From NCBI RefSeq assembly GCF_003660165.1, contig NZ_CP032829.1:868001-932000 (forward strand): DNA of 64,000 nucleotides, in the 5' to 3' direction. Positions 33,500 through 42,793 of the stretch are shown here, piece after piece. The DNA is from Sphingomonas paeninsulae (lineage in GTDB: Bacteria; Pseudomonadota; Alphaproteobacteria; Sphingomonadales; Sphingomonadaceae). Within the stretch, counting starts at the first letter, position 1, and each line of letters starts with the position of its first letter. The translations under genes were made by a program, and so were the position numbers. The notes beneath the pieces are model-generated. The model saw only the letters and a program-made list of their open reading frames with translations, searched no databases and was not told the DNA's origin.

Positions 33500-33552
33500 G
33501 CACTGTGTTGACATCGCAGGGGTCGCAAGTTCAATCCTTGCCACGCCCACCA
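33500..33552 (+). repeat. attR core (53-bp direct repeat, tRNA-Val 3' half)
   Basis: Exact copy of 15,118-15,170. It is only the 3' part of the tRNA, so it is not a working tRNA gene. Chromosomal sequence resumes at 33,553. Confidence 0.93.
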
Positions 33553-33671
33553 TTTTCTCCTCGTATCAGCCAAATATTTCCCCTCGTGGGAACGCACCGG
33601 CGCAAATGCCGTCGTTGGAACATTGTAATCCATCTGACCTGCTGGCGAGCCGATTTAAGCCATCAACGCAT

Positions 33672-33688
33672 CTGTAAATCATTTACAG
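33672..33688. promoter_or_regulatory. Perfect 17-bp palindrome, operator candidate for aceA
   Basis: CTGTAAATCATTTACAG, two 8-base arms around one C. A single half-site CTGTAAAT recurs at 33,748-33,755, over the presumed start of transcription. Confidence 0.6.
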
Positions 33689-33721
33689 AATATCAGAATA
33701 GATCGCCCTATCTGCGACTCG

Positions 33722-33749
33722 TTGACGCTAATCTCCCTAGCAATACACT
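33722..33749 (+). promoter_or_regulatory. Putative aceA promoter
   Basis: TTGACG (33,722-33,727) and TACACT (33,744-33,749), 16 bases apart. The -10 box overlaps the CTGTAAAT half-site, which suggests repression. Confidence 0.5.
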
Positions 33750-33804
33750 GTAAATTTCCGATCCCTTGTCTAATTCCGCTGAACGGTTTCAAGCGGAGCA
33801 CGGC

Positions 33805-35400
33805 ATGACTTACCAAAACGATATCGGGCGATTGAGCGATCTGATCGGCAGCAAAAACGGGACATGGGATGGCATCGACGCCGAATCCGTATCACGTATG
33901 CGGTTGCAAAACCGGTTTCAGACCGGCCTCGACATCGCGCGCTACACGGCAAAGATCATGCGTGCCGACATGGCCGCCTATGACGCCGACGCTGCCAATT
34001 ATACCCAGTCACTGGGATGCTGGCACGGGTTCATTGCCCAGCAGAAAATGATTTCGATCAAAAAACACTTTGGCACGACCGACCGTCGCTACCTGTATCT
34101 GTCGGGTTGGATGGTTGCGGCGCTGCGTTCGGAATTCGGCCCCCTTCCCGATCAGTCGATGCATGAAAAAACTTCGGTGCCCGCCCTGATCGAAGAGCTA
34201 TATACGTTCCTGCGTCAGGCCGACGCTCGCGAACTCGGCATGATGTTCCGCGACATCGATGCCGCTCGCGATTCGGGTAATCAACTCGAGGAACAGCGTC
34301 TGCTCCACGCCGTCGAGAATTATCAGACTCATGTCGTGCCCGTTATCGCCGATATCGATGCCGGATTCGGCAATGCAGAAGCGACCTATCTGCTGGCGCG
34401 TAAGATGATCGAAGCCGGTGCGTGCGCGCTTCAGATCGAGAATCAGGTTTCGGATGAAAAACAATGCGGCCATCAGGACGGCAAGGTCACCGTGCCGCAC
34501 GAAGACTTTCTCGCGAAGGTTCGCGCATGTCGCTATGCGTTTCTCGAACTGGGCGTCGAGGATGGCATCATCGTCACGCGCACCGATTCGCTGGGCGCGG
34601 GCCTGACCAAGCAAATCGCGATCAGCCACACGCCCGGCGACCTTGGCGATCAGTATAATGCTTTTCTCGACTGCGAGGAGATCACGCCAGAGAACGCCAC
34701 GAACGGCGATGTCATCATCAATCGCGATGGCAAGATGATGCGTCCAAAGCGCCTGCCCAGCAATCTATACCAGTTCCGGCCGGGAACGGGTGAAGACCGC
34801 TGCGTGTTGGACAGCATCACATCGTTGCAAAACGGGGCCGACCTGTTGTGGATCGAGACGGAAAAGCCGCACATCGAACAGATTGCCGGAATGGTCGATC
34901 GCATTCGGGAAGTCGTTCCGAACGCCAAGCTCGTTTACAACAACTCGCCATCGTTCAACTGGACGCTGAATTTCAGGCAGCAGGTTTTCGACGCATGGTC
35001 GACGGAGGGTAAGGACGTGTCGGCCTATGATCGCGCTCGCCTGATGAGCGTCGATTACGATACAACCGAACTCGGTAAAGTGGCCGACGAGCAGATCCGC
35101 ACTTTCCAGTCGGAAAGCGCAAAACGGGCGGGCATATTCCATCACCTGATCACGTTGCCGACCTATCACACGGCGGCGTTGTCGACCGACAATCTCGCCA
35201 GAGAGTATTTCGGCGAAGCGGGGATGCTCGGCTATGTCCTTGGGGTGCAGCGGCAGGAGATTCGCCAGGGTATCGCCTGCGTCAAACACCAGAATATGTC
35301 CGGTTCCGACATCGGCGACGACCATAAGGAATATTTTGCGGGCGAAGCGGCGCTGAAGGCCGGTGGCGCGCATAACACGATGAACCAGTTCGCGGCCTGA
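33805..35400 (+). CDS. aceA: Isocitrate lyase (long form)
   Basis: 531 residues from ATG 33,805, which has GGAG seven bases upstream; a TTG at 33,766 in the same frame has no ribosome binding site. Catalytic loop NQVSDEKQCGHQDGKVTVP has the active Cys; metal and substrate residues lie in VIADIDAGFGNAEATY and RTDSLGA. Also NNSPSFNWTLNF and LPTYHTAALSTDN. It splits isocitrate into glyoxylate and succinate, the first step of the glyoxylate shunt. Malate synthase is not adjacent. The palindromes upstream suggest carbon-source control. Confidence 0.95.
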   Translation: MTYQNDIGRLSDLIGSKNGTWDGIDAESVSRMRLQNRFQTGLDIARYTAKIMRADMAAYDADAANYTQSLGCWHGFIAQQKMISIKKHFGTTDRRYLYLSGWMVAALRSEFGPLPDQSMHEKTSVPALIEELYTFLRQADARELGMMFRDIDAARDSGNQLEEQRLLHAVENYQTHVVPVIADIDAGFGNAEATYLLARKMIEAGACALQIENQVSDEKQCGHQDGKVTVPHEDFLAKVRACRYAFLELGVEDGIIVTRTDSLGAGLTKQIAISHTPGDLGDQYNAFLDCEEITPENATNGDVIINRDGKMMRPKRLPSNLYQFRPGTGEDRCVLDSITSLQNGADLLWIETEKPHIEQIAGMVDRIREVVPNAKLVYNNSPSFNWTLNFRQQVFDAWSTEGKDVSAYDRARLMSVDYDTTELGKVADEQIRTFQSESAKRAGIFHHLITLPTYHTAALSTDNLAREYFGEAGMLGYVLGVQRQEIRQGIACVKHQNMSGSDIGDDHKEYFAGEAALKAGGAHNTMNQFAA

Positions 35401-35417
35401 TAAGTTGCGAATGACAG

Positions 35418-35449
35418 ACGGCTCCGGCGATCAACGCGGGGGCCGTTTT
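35418..35449 (+). terminator. Intrinsic terminator after aceA
   Basis: ACGGCTCC (35,418-35,425) pairs with GGGGCCGT (35,439-35,446), followed by a short T-run. Confidence 0.7.
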
Positions 35450-35634
35450 GTTATGAAAGCGTGAGGCTGGGACGCCGGTTAACTATCAAACCGCGCGAAC
35501 ACTGTCCCGATCTTGTCCAGTTCACGCTCGACTCGGTGTACAAACAGGACGCGCCGTGCGCCCTTGTGCGTCGCAGCACATTGCCCGGTATGATCGATAG
35601 CCCTAGACGGGACATCGACGGCAAGGAGCAATCT

Positions 35635-36519
35635 GTGCGCAAAGGTATTATTCTCGCAGGCGGATCGGGTACGCGGCTTTATCCGCTGACCAAGGGCGTC
35701 TCGAAACAGCTGATGCCGGTTTATGACAAGCCGATGATCTATTACCCGCTATCGACCCTGCTGCTGTCGGGCATTCGTGAGATCATGGTGATTACGACGC
35801 CACACGATCAGGCGGCGTTTAAAGCTGTGCTGGGCGATGGCAGAGATCTGGGGCTGTCGTTGCAATATGCTGTCCAGCCAGAGCCTGCGGGACTGGCGCA
35901 GGCCTATCACATTGGCGCGGATTTCATTGGCACCGATCCATCGGCGCTCGTCCTTGGAGACAATATATTTTACGGTCACGGGCTGGTCGAACTGCTCGAG
36001 CGAGCCAGTGCTCGGGAAACCGGCGCGACGGTATTCGGCTATCACGTCAGCGATCCGAAAGCCTATGGCGTGGTGTCGTTTGACGCCGACGGTCGCGCCG
36101 AGACGATCGAGGAAAAGCCTGAGACGCCAAAATCGAATTATGCCGTCACCGGTCTGTATTTCTACGATGGCAACGCCGTCGAAATGGCGCGCACACTAAA
36201 GCCGTCGCCGCGTGGCGAGCTGGAAATTACCGACTTGAACCGCCTTTATCTGGAGGCGGGGAAACTGGCGGTCGAGATCATGGGGCGCGGTTACGCGTGG
36301 CTCGACACGGGCACGCACGAATCGCTGCTCGATGCGGCGCAATATGTCCAGATTACCGAAAAGCGACAGGGTCTGAAAATCTGTTGCCCCGAAGAAATCG
36401 CGTGGCGTCAGGGGTTTATCGACGACGCGCAGTTGGAGCGAATTGCCGCTCCTCTCATCAAAAGCGGTTATGGCGCATATCTGATCGGTCTGCTCAACGG
36501 CCAGGGAGGCCCGGCGTGA
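35635..36519 (+). CDS. rfbA: Glucose-1-phosphate thymidylyltransferase
   Basis: 294 residues from GTG 35,635 with AAGGAG upstream. Nucleotidyltransferase signature [62 protein letters not shown] and [16 protein letters not shown]. It makes dTDP-glucose, first step to dTDP-L-rhamnose. Its stop overlaps rfbC as GTGA. The frame extends to 35,461 but has no start support there. Confidence 0.96.
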   Translation: MRKGIILAGGSGTRLYPLTKGVSKQLMPVYDKPMIYYPLSTLLLSGIREIMVITTPHDQAAFKAVLGDGRDLGLSLQYAVQPEPAGLAQAYHIGADFIGTDPSALVLGDNIFYGHGLVELLERASARETGATVFGYHVSDPKAYGVVSFDADGRAETIEEKPETPKSNYAVTGLYFYDGNAVEMARTLKPSPRGELEITDLNRLYLEAGKLAVEIMGRGYAWLDTGTHESLLDAAQYVQITEKRQGLKICCPEEIAWRQGFIDDAQLERIAAPLIKSGYGAYLIGLLNGQGGPA

Positions 36520-37061
36520 AACTGATCGAGACGGCCATCCCCGGACCGACGATCATCGAACCGAAAGTGTTCGGCGACGACCGGGGTTTCTTTCTGGAAA
36601 GCTGGAACGCGCGCGCCTTTCGCGACGCTGGTCTCGACCTCGACTTCGTGCAGGACAATCACAGCCGTTCGGCCAAGGGTGTCCTGCGGGGTCTGCATTA
36701 CCAAAAACCCAACCCACAGGGAAAACTCGTCCGCGTCACTGCCGGGCGCGTTTGGGACGTCGCGGTCGATATCCGCCGTTCGAGCCCGTTTTTTGGTCAA
36801 TCGGTGGGAGTGGAGCTGTCCGCAGCCAACAAGCGGATGTTCTGGGTTCCTCCGGGCTTTGCTCATGGATTTGTCAGCCTGGAGGATGGCACCGAATTTC
36901 TGTACAAATGTACGGCAACCTATGATCCATCGGCCGAACATTCGTTGTTATGGAACGATCCTGCGCTGGCGATCGACTGGCATCTGGATGGCATGGAACC
37001 GCTGCTTGCCGCCAAGGACAAGGTCGGGCTGAAACTCTCTGAAATCGACGCGTTCGAATGA
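36516..37061 (+). CDS. rfbC: dTDP-4-dehydrorhamnose 3,5-epimerase
   Basis: 181 residues from a GTG overlapping the rfbA stop. Family signatures [40 protein letters not shown] (catalytic His), [20 protein letters not shown] and [20 protein letters not shown] (with Tyr). Inverts C3 and C5 of the sugar. The stop overlaps rfbD as ATGA. Confidence 0.96.
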   Translation: MKLIETAIPGPTIIEPKVFGDDRGFFLESWNARAFRDAGLDLDFVQDNHSRSAKGVLRGLHYQKPNPQGKLVRVTAGRVWDVAVDIRRSSPFFGQSVGVELSAANKRMFWVPPGFAHGFVSLEDGTEFLYKCTATYDPSAEHSLLWNDPALAIDWHLDGMEPLLAAKDKVGLKLSEIDAFE

Positions 37062-37879
37062 AGGCGCTGATTGTCGGCAGCAAGGGACAGTTGGGACGCG
37101 CGTTGGTTGCATCGGCACCGGTGGGCATGGAAATACTCGCCTATGCGAGCGACATGCTGGACATCACCGACGAAGCTGCGGTGAATGCCGCCGTGCAGGT
37201 TGCACAGCCAGACTTTGTGTTCAATGCCGCCGCCTACACCGCTGTCGACAAGGCCGAAAGCGACGAAGCCAGAGCACTTGCCGTCAACGCTACCGCCGTT
37301 GGCGTACTGGCCAATGCAGCACGGAGCGTTGGCGCGAAGTTCGTCCATGTATCGACCGATTTCGTTTTCGATGGGCTATCGGGCGTTCCTTATTTGCCCG
37401 GATCGGCAACCAATCCGGTCGGAGCCTATGGTCGCACCAAACTTGCGGGGGAGCAGCTTGCAGGAGTGGATGCACTTACTGTCAGGACCGCATGGGTTTA
37501 CGCGCCACAGGGCAATAATTTCGTGCGGACGATGCTCCGGCTGATGGCCGAGCGCCCGGAAGTCAAAGTCGTCGCGGATCAGATCGGTACACCAACCTAT
37601 GCCCCCGGCCTGGCTGCGGCGTTGTGGAAACTGACTGCGCAGGGTGTGCAGGGCATCCATCACTACACCGACGCCGGTGCCGCAAGCTGGTATGATTTTG
37701 CCGTTGCGATTCAGGAGGAAGCTCTGGCTATCGGCCTGCTTGCAAGGGCAGTCCCGGTCATCCCTATCGGGACCGCGGACTTCCCCACCCCTGCCCGCCG
37801 CCCGCATTATTCGGTACTGGACAAGTCATCGACTTTTGCCGCCCTGGGTGGTCCGGCCCCCATTGGCGGGCAAACCTGA
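37058..37879 (+). CDS. rfbD: dTDP-4-dehydrorhamnose reductase
   Basis: 273 residues, Rossmann SDR: GSKGQLGRALVAS, FNAAAYTAVDKAESDEARAL, HVSTDFVFDGLSGVPYL and the YGRTKLAGEQ catalytic Tyr-Lys. NADPH-dependent final step giving dTDP-L-rhamnose. Overlaps rfbC by four bases; rfbB follows after 27 bases. Confidence 0.95.
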   Translation: MKALIVGSKGQLGRALVASAPVGMEILAYASDMLDITDEAAVNAAVQVAQPDFVFNAAAYTAVDKAESDEARALAVNATAVGVLANAARSVGAKFVHVSTDFVFDGLSGVPYLPGSATNPVGAYGRTKLAGEQLAGVDALTVRTAWVYAPQGNNFVRTMLRLMAERPEVKVVADQIGTPTYAPGLAAALWKLTAQGVQGIHHYTDAGAASWYDFAVAIQEEALAIGLLARAVPVIPIGTADFPTPARRPHYSVLDKSSTFAALGGPAPIGGQT

Positions 37880-37906
37880 GACTTATGCTGAGCGAGATAA
37901 AGACCA

Positions 37907-38977
37907 ATGGCTAATCTGATCGTCACCGGCGGCGCAGGCTTTATCGGGGCAAATTTCGTTCATCACTGGCGGGCCGTCTCTCCCGATGACAGCATCGTCG
38001 TGCTCGATATTCTAACCTACGCCGGAAACCCCGCAAATCTCGATGGGCTGGACGGCGTTGAACTTGTGGTCGGGGATATCTGCGATACCGATCTGGTCAG
38101 CACGCTGATCGCCGATCACGCGGTCGACACGATCATCCACTTCGCTGCCGAGAGCCACGTCGATCGTTCGATCACCGGGCCAGATGCGTTCGTGACCACC
38201 AATGTCATCGGAACGCACAGCTTATTGAAAGCTGCCAAAACCGCATGGCTCGACAAAGGGTCGGGCAAACCGCACCGGTTCCACCACGTTTCGACCGACG
38301 AAGTTTACGGATCGCTGGGACCGGACGATGCCGCATTCAGCGAGACGACCGCCTATTCACCCAACTCACCCTATTCGGCGTCAAAGGCGGGTTCGGATCA
38401 TCTGGTCCGCGCTTATCACCACACGTTCGGGCTCGAAACGACGACAAGCAATTGTTCGAATAACTATGGGCCGTTCCAGTTCCCCGAAAAGCTAATCCCG
38501 TTGTTCATGCTCAACGCATTGTCGGGTCGCCCCCTGCCGATTTACGGCGACGGCATGAACGTCCGCGACTGGCTGCATGTCGAGGATCACTGCCAGGGCA
38601 TCGAGCGCATCTTGCGCAAAGGACGCATCGGCGAAACCTATAATGTCGGCGGCGGTCAGGAACTGCCCAACATTCAGGTTATCGAGGAAATCTGCCGCGG
38701 CATCGATGCGAAATTTTCCGCCGACCCCGAACTGGCAAAGCGTTTTCCCGATGCTCCGGCGGCACAGGGACGACAAACCGCCGAGCTGAAAACCTATGTC
38801 GAGGACCGCAAGGGCCACGACCGCCGCTACGCAATCGACGAGCGTAAAATCCGCACCGAACTCAACTACGAACCTGCGCGAGACTTTCAGCAGGGGTTCG
38901 CCGAAACACTCGACTGGTATCTCAACCGCGAGGACTGGTGGCAGCCCCTGATCACCAAGGCTAAACTGGCGGCTTAA
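37907..38977 (+). CDS. rfbB: dTDP-glucose 4,6-dehydratase
   Basis: 356 residues, extended [58 protein letters not shown] (Asp-Glu pair), [15 protein letters not shown] and [16 protein letters not shown]. Converts dTDP-glucose to the 4-keto-6-deoxy sugar, second step of the pathway. It closes an rfbACDB operon; rhamnose would go to LPS or exopolysaccharide. Its stop overlaps the convergent dehydrogenase stop. Confidence 0.96.
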   Translation: MANLIVTGGAGFIGANFVHHWRAVSPDDSIVVLDILTYAGNPANLDGLDGVELVVGDICDTDLVSTLIADHAVDTIIHFAAESHVDRSITGPDAFVTTNVIGTHSLLKAAKTAWLDKGSGKPHRFHHVSTDEVYGSLGPDDAAFSETTAYSPNSPYSASKAGSDHLVRAYHHTFGLETTTSNCSNNYGPFQFPEKLIPLFMLNALSGRPLPIYGDGMNVRDWLHVEDHCQGIERILRKGRIGETYNVGGGQELPNIQVIEEICRGIDAKFSADPELAKRFPDAPAAQGRQTAELKTYVEDRKGHDRRYAIDERKIRTELNYEPARDFQQGFAETLDWYLNREDWWQPLITKAKLAA

Positions 38978-40292
38978 CGAGCGGCGCTGACCCGCCAGAT
39001 ACGGTTGCCGACATCATCGGCAACCAACAGGCTCCCGGCCTTGTCGACCATCACACCGACCGGGCGGCCCTGTGCTTTTCCGTCCTTGTCGAGAAACCCG
39101 GTCAGCACATCCTGCATCTTGCCGTCGGGAAAGCCGTGCGCGCCGAAGTGGACGAACGTCACCTTATATCCCGACACGGGCTTGCGGTTCCATGAGCCAT
39201 GCTGGCCGATGAAAGCGCCATCCTTGAACGACCCAAGCGACCCGAATGCCAGCCCGAGCGAGGCGGTGTGCGGCCCCAGCGCATAATCGGGGCGACGCGT
39301 ATATTGGAGGAGATCGGGACGCGATTCGACACGAGGGTCTTCATACCCACCCCAATAACTATACGGCCAGCCGTAAAAGGCACCGAGTTCGACCAGCGTC
39401 AGATAGTCAGGGGCCAGATCCGATCCGAGCATATCTCGCTCATTCACGACGGTCCAAAGCTGCTTCGACTTCGGCTCCCAACCCATACCGACCGGATTAC
39501 GAAGCCCGGCGGCATAAATCCGTATCGCATGCGTTTGCAAATTATATTCGAGAATATTTGCACGGTTCTTTTCCGCATCCATCCCGTTATCGGCGATGTT
39601 CGTCGATGAGCCGACACCGATATACAGCAGCTTGCCGGTCGGATCGACGACGATGTTCTTCGCCCAGTGATTGCCACCACCGGGCAGCGCGACGATCTTT
39701 TCTGCCGGAGCGGTGATTTTCGTATCCCCGACCTTAAACGGATAAGCCACCAGCGCATTGTGATTGCCGACGAACAATTTGTCACCGACCAACGCCATTC
39801 CAAACGGCGAATCGAGTCCGGGCCCGGTCAGCAGCACCGATCGAAAATCTGCCACGCCGTCACCATTGGTATCGCGCAAAAGCACGATCCGGTTAGGCGA
39901 AACGCCCCCGCCCCAACCTTCGACATCAGGGTCTTCATGATGAAACCCTTGATGCCGCCATCTTCCCGCTTCGGCGAATTGGTCTCTGCGACCAGCACAT
40001 CGCCGTTTGGCAATTCGTACAGCCAGCGCGGATGATCCAGATCGGAAGCGAAGGCGTTGACCGTCAACCCCGCCGCTGCGACGGGCTTTGCGCCGCCCTG
40101 CCATCCAATCACGTCGGCGGTATCGATCGTCGGGATCGTCTGAACGCGCGGACTGGTGATCTGCGGTTTATTGCCGGAGACCGCATCCACGCTCAACCGC
40201 GCCGTGTCTGCGCGCCCGAAATAAGCCCAAAGGCCGCCTAAAACGACGAGGATCATAACGACGATGATGAAGATACGGCTGCGAATGGTCAT
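38974..40292 (-). CDS. PQQ-dependent sugar (sorbosone) dehydrogenase-like protein, one-base frameshift
   Basis: Starts at 40,292 with a membrane or signal segment ([20 protein letters not shown]), then [20 protein letters not shown] and [20 protein letters not shown]. The frame breaks in the C-run at 39,905-39,909 (GCGGGGGCG on the coding strand). One added G continues as [20 protein letters not shown], then [39 protein letters not shown] and [20 protein letters not shown]: a six-bladed propeller of the sorbosone dehydrogenase family. Substrate unknown. About 439 residues when repaired. Confidence 0.85.
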
Positions 40293-40335
40293 GCGGCCTT
40301 TATGGTGATTGCCGACGCGTCTTGCCAGCGGAATG

Positions 40336-41247
40336 CTACTTGCCCGCGGGTGTAGCGTCCTCGACCATCGGCGGGTGCAGGCGAACGCGCGTTGCCCGCC
40401 GCGTATCGCCCTCGGTCACCTCGATCCGCCAGCCGCTCTCATGTGTCAGGCATTCGCCGGGCTGGGGAACATGGCCCGCCAGCACAAAGGCCAACCCACC
40501 GATCGTATCCACGTCGCCGTCGACTTCACCCAGACGCGGGTCGATTGCCGCAGCAATATCTTCGAGTTCGGCACGGGCATCGGCTTCCCACAGACCATCG
40601 TCGAGTGCGACGATCAGCGCTTCGGGGGCATCGTCATGCTCATCCTCGATATCGCCAACGATTTCCTCGACCAGGTCCTCGATCGTGACCAAACCCTCGG
40701 TCCCCGAATATTCGTCGATGACAATGGCCAGATGGACGCGCTGCAACCGCATTTCGGCCAGCAATTCCAATACCCCCATCGATTGCGGAACATAAAGCGG
40801 CTGGCGAATCAGACCGGCTATCGTTTCCGGATGCGGCCCCTCACCGGCGAGAATCGCAAACACGTCCTTGATGTGAATCATGCCCACGATGCTGTCGAGA
40901 CTGGTCTGATAAACAGGCAAACGACTATGGCCCGCGTCTGCGAAACAGGCGACCAGTTCGGCAAATCCGGTGGTGTCGGGAACCGCGATAATATCGCTGC
41001 GGGGGACAGCCACATCGTCCACCGTGCGTTCGCCGAAATGCAGCAGGTTGCGCACCATCTGTCGTTCGACGGGGGACAGATCTCCTTCGGTTGTCGGCTC
41101 CGGGTCGTCCTCGTGTTCAGCAATCGCTTCTTCGATCTGATCGCGCAAAGTCGGTTCGGAATGTTCCCCGAACAGCATTGCCCGTAACCCGCTGAACAGC
41201 CGCCCGTTCTCTACGGGCCTGTTGGTCCTACTATCGCCTTCTTTCAT
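40336..41247 (-). CDS. corC: CorC/HlyC-type CBS-domain protein
   Basis: 303 residues from ATG 41,247. TLRDQIEEAIAEHEDD and LLHFGERTVDDVAVPRSDII lead into two CBS domains (to about residue 200), then VIDEYSGTEGLVTIEDLVEE and a C-terminal transporter-associated (CorC_HlyC) domain (GGLAFVLAGHVPQPGECLTH). Cytosolic, linked to magnesium/cobalt efflux or membrane-stress functions. Standard partner of ybeY and phoH. Confidence 0.92.
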   Translation of the reverse strand: MKEGDSRTNRPVENGRLFSGLRAMLFGEHSEPTLRDQIEEAIAEHEDDPEPTTEGDLSPVERQMVRNLLHFGERTVDDVAVPRSDIIAVPDTTGFAELVACFADAGHSRLPVYQTSLDSIVGMIHIKDVFAILAGEGPHPETIAGLIRQPLYVPQSMGVLELLAEMRLQRVHLAIVIDEYSGTEGLVTIEDLVEEIVGDIEDEHDDAPEALIVALDDGLWEADARAELEDIAAAIDPRLGEVDGDVDTIGGLAFVLAGHVPQPGECLTHESGWRIEVTEGDTRRATRVRLHPPMVEDATPAGK

Positions 41248-41272
41248 TGGGGGTGGCCAGTCATGCCGGTAA

Positions 41273-41776
41273 TCAGTCCTCGATGGGGTAAGGGTCGTGA
41301 AGGCCGAGCGTAGCCATCGCGGCCTGCTCGATACTCTCCATGGCGTCGGCTTGTACGTCGTCCATATGATCATGGCCTAGCAAATGCAGAACGCCATGCA
41401 CAATCAGATGTGTGGCATGATCCGCCAGCGCAACGCCGCGCTCATCGGCTTCCCGCGCGCAAACGCCATGCGCGAGCACGATGTCACCAAGCAGGATTTC
41501 ACCATCATCGGTATTGTCGAGCGATTCGATCAAGTCGGCCTGAACCATCGGAAAGGACAGGACGTTGGTCGGCTTGTCCTGCTGCCGGTACTGCTTGTTC
41601 AGCGTGTGAACTTCTTCGTCGGACGTCAGCCGGACAGAGATTTCTATTGTGGCGGACGTGGCGGCGAGTTGAGCCTGTGGGCTGGCCTTTAATCCAGCAG
41701 CACAGGCGCGCTCGCTCAACGCCTGCCAGTCATGTGCAGGCCAGGGGCTTTCAATGAGTAAAGCAACGTCGATCAT
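41273..41776 (-). CDS. ybeY: Endoribonuclease YbeY, rRNA maturation
   Basis: 167 residues. Zinc site HGVLHLLGHDHMDD (three His) with upstream TNVLSFPM and GEILLGDIVLAHGVCAREAD. Processes 16S rRNA 3' end and takes part in ribosome quality control. It begins at the edge of an 18-bp tandem duplication that also copies the phoH stop region. Confidence 0.96.
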   Translation of the reverse strand: MIDVALLIESPWPAHDWQALSERACAAGLKASPQAQLAATSATIEISVRLTSDEEVHTLNKQYRQQDKPTNVLSFPMVQADLIESLDNTDDGEILLGDIVLAHGVCAREADERGVALADHATHLIVHGVLHLLGHDHMDDVQADAMESIEQAAMATLGLHDPYPIED

Positions 41777-41810
41777 CGTTTAAGCATCCGGCATCGTTTA
41801 AGCATCCGGC
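41774..41810. repeat. 18-bp tandem duplication across the phoH stop and ybeY start
   Basis: Unit CATCGTTTAAGCATCCGG occurs twice, at 41,774-41,791 and 41,792-41,809. On the coding strand the extra copy creates a mini-ORF ATG-CCG-GAT-GCT-TAA between the phoH stop and the ybeY ATG. Confidence 0.9.
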
Positions 41811-42793
41811 CCTTCATATGCCTGAACGATGCGACCCACGATCGGGTGGCGCACGACGTCGGCAACACCGAAACGCACGGTCGCAATCCCGTCCACGCCT
41901 TCCAGTTTGGATACGGCATCGGCCAGTCCCGACTTGGTGATATCGGGCAAATCGATCTGCTTCGGATCGCCGCAGACGACCATCCGGCTGTTTTCACCAA
42001 AGCGAGTCAGGAACATCTTCATCTGCGAAGGTGTCGTGTTTTGCGCTTCATCAAGGATGATGAACGATCCCGCCAGCGTCCGCCCACGCATGAACGCGAT
42101 CGGGGCGATTTCGATTTCGCCACTGGCTATGCGCCGTTCGACCTGTTCGGCGGGCAGGCAATCGTAAAGCGCGTCGTACAGCGGGCGAAGGTAGGGATCG
42201 ACCTTCTCCTTCATATCACCGGGCAGAAAGCCGAGCCGCTCACCAGCCTCGACCGCAGGCCGCGACAGGATAAGGCGATCGACCGAACCGGTAATGAGTT
42301 GCGACACAGCCTGCGCCACCGCGAGATAGGTTTTACCCGTACCGGCTGGTCCAAGGGCAAAGATGATGTCGTGTTTGACCAGCGCTTCCATGTAGCGGAT
42401 CTGCATGGCCGAACGCGGCACGATGGTTTTCTTGCGCGTGCGGATCATCACCGTCGGCGATTCGGAAACATCGTGGCGGATGATGCCCTCGAGCGTCGGT
42501 TCGGACGACATGGCGATAACCGCCTCGACCGCGCCGTTATCGATATCCTGCCCCTGCACGATGCGATTATACAGGCCGGTCAAAACGTCGCGAGCGCGGG
42601 CGGCAGCGGACGCTTCTCCCTCGATCTGAAGCTTGTTGCCCCGTGCGGCGATATAGACGCCCAGCTTATTCTCGATGGCGACCAGATTCTGGTCGTATTC
42701 CCCAAACACCCGCCCCAGTAATTGCGGTTTATCGAACATTACCTCTAGTCGCGAACGGTCTCCGGCTTTTGCGGGAACGGGTTTACGCGACAT
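41798..42793 (-). CDS. phoH: PhoH-like ATPase
   Basis: 331 residues. N-terminal KH-like region (LGVYIAARGNKLQIEGEASA), then the ATPase with Walker A ALGPAGTGKTYLAVAQAVSQ, RPAVEAGERLGFLPGDMKEK, Walker B GSFIILDEAQNTTPSQMKMF and VCGDPKQIDLPD. Belongs to the miaB-phoH-ybeY-corC operon, which links it to RNA metabolism. The start follows the miaB stop directly. Confidence 0.95.
   Translation of the reverse strand: MSRKPVPAKAGDRSRLEVMFDKPQLLGRVFGEYDQNLVAIENKLGVYIAARGNKLQIEGEASAAARARDVLTGLYNRIVQGQDIDNGAVEAVIAMSSEPTLEGIIRHDVSESPTVMIRTRKKTIVPRSAMQIRYMEALVKHDIIFALGPAGTGKTYLAVAQAVSQLITGSVDRLILSRPAVEAGERLGFLPGDMKEKVDPYLRPLYDALYDCLPAEQVERRIASGEIEIAPIAFMRGRTLAGSFIILDEAQNTTPSQMKMFLTRFGENSRMVVCGDPKQIDLPDITKSGLADAVSKLEGVDGIATVRFGVADVVRHPIVGRIVQAYEGPDA

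Larger units (their letters stand above)
15118..33552. mobile_element. Integrated siphophage remnant (headless prophage) in tRNA-Val
   Basis: About 18.4 kb between 53-bp att repeats. Left to right: truncated integrase, 3' end of a structural gene, tail terminator-type protein, tail tube, tail assembly chaperone with a frameshift product, tape measure, an exported PDZ protein, four tip genes in the order of the Rhodobacter gene transfer agent, small membrane genes, a lysis cassette, and eight minus-strand small genes. Terminase, portal, protease, capsid, repressor and replication genes are missing. Without the integrase N-terminal domain it should not excise by itself. Confidence 0.93.

Noticed and set aside
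33500-33552. Second tRNA-Val gene at the right prophage end
   Set aside because: Only the 3' half is present; acceptor 5' strand and D stem are missing. It is the attR core.
15118-33552. Complete inducible prophage
   Set aside because: No terminase, portal, capsid, repressor or replication gene, and the integrase is truncated, so it cannot form infectious particles by itself.
33379-33633. 84-residue minus-strand frame across attR
   Set aside because: It is read through the reverse of the tRNA fragment; a common false frame at tRNA att sites.
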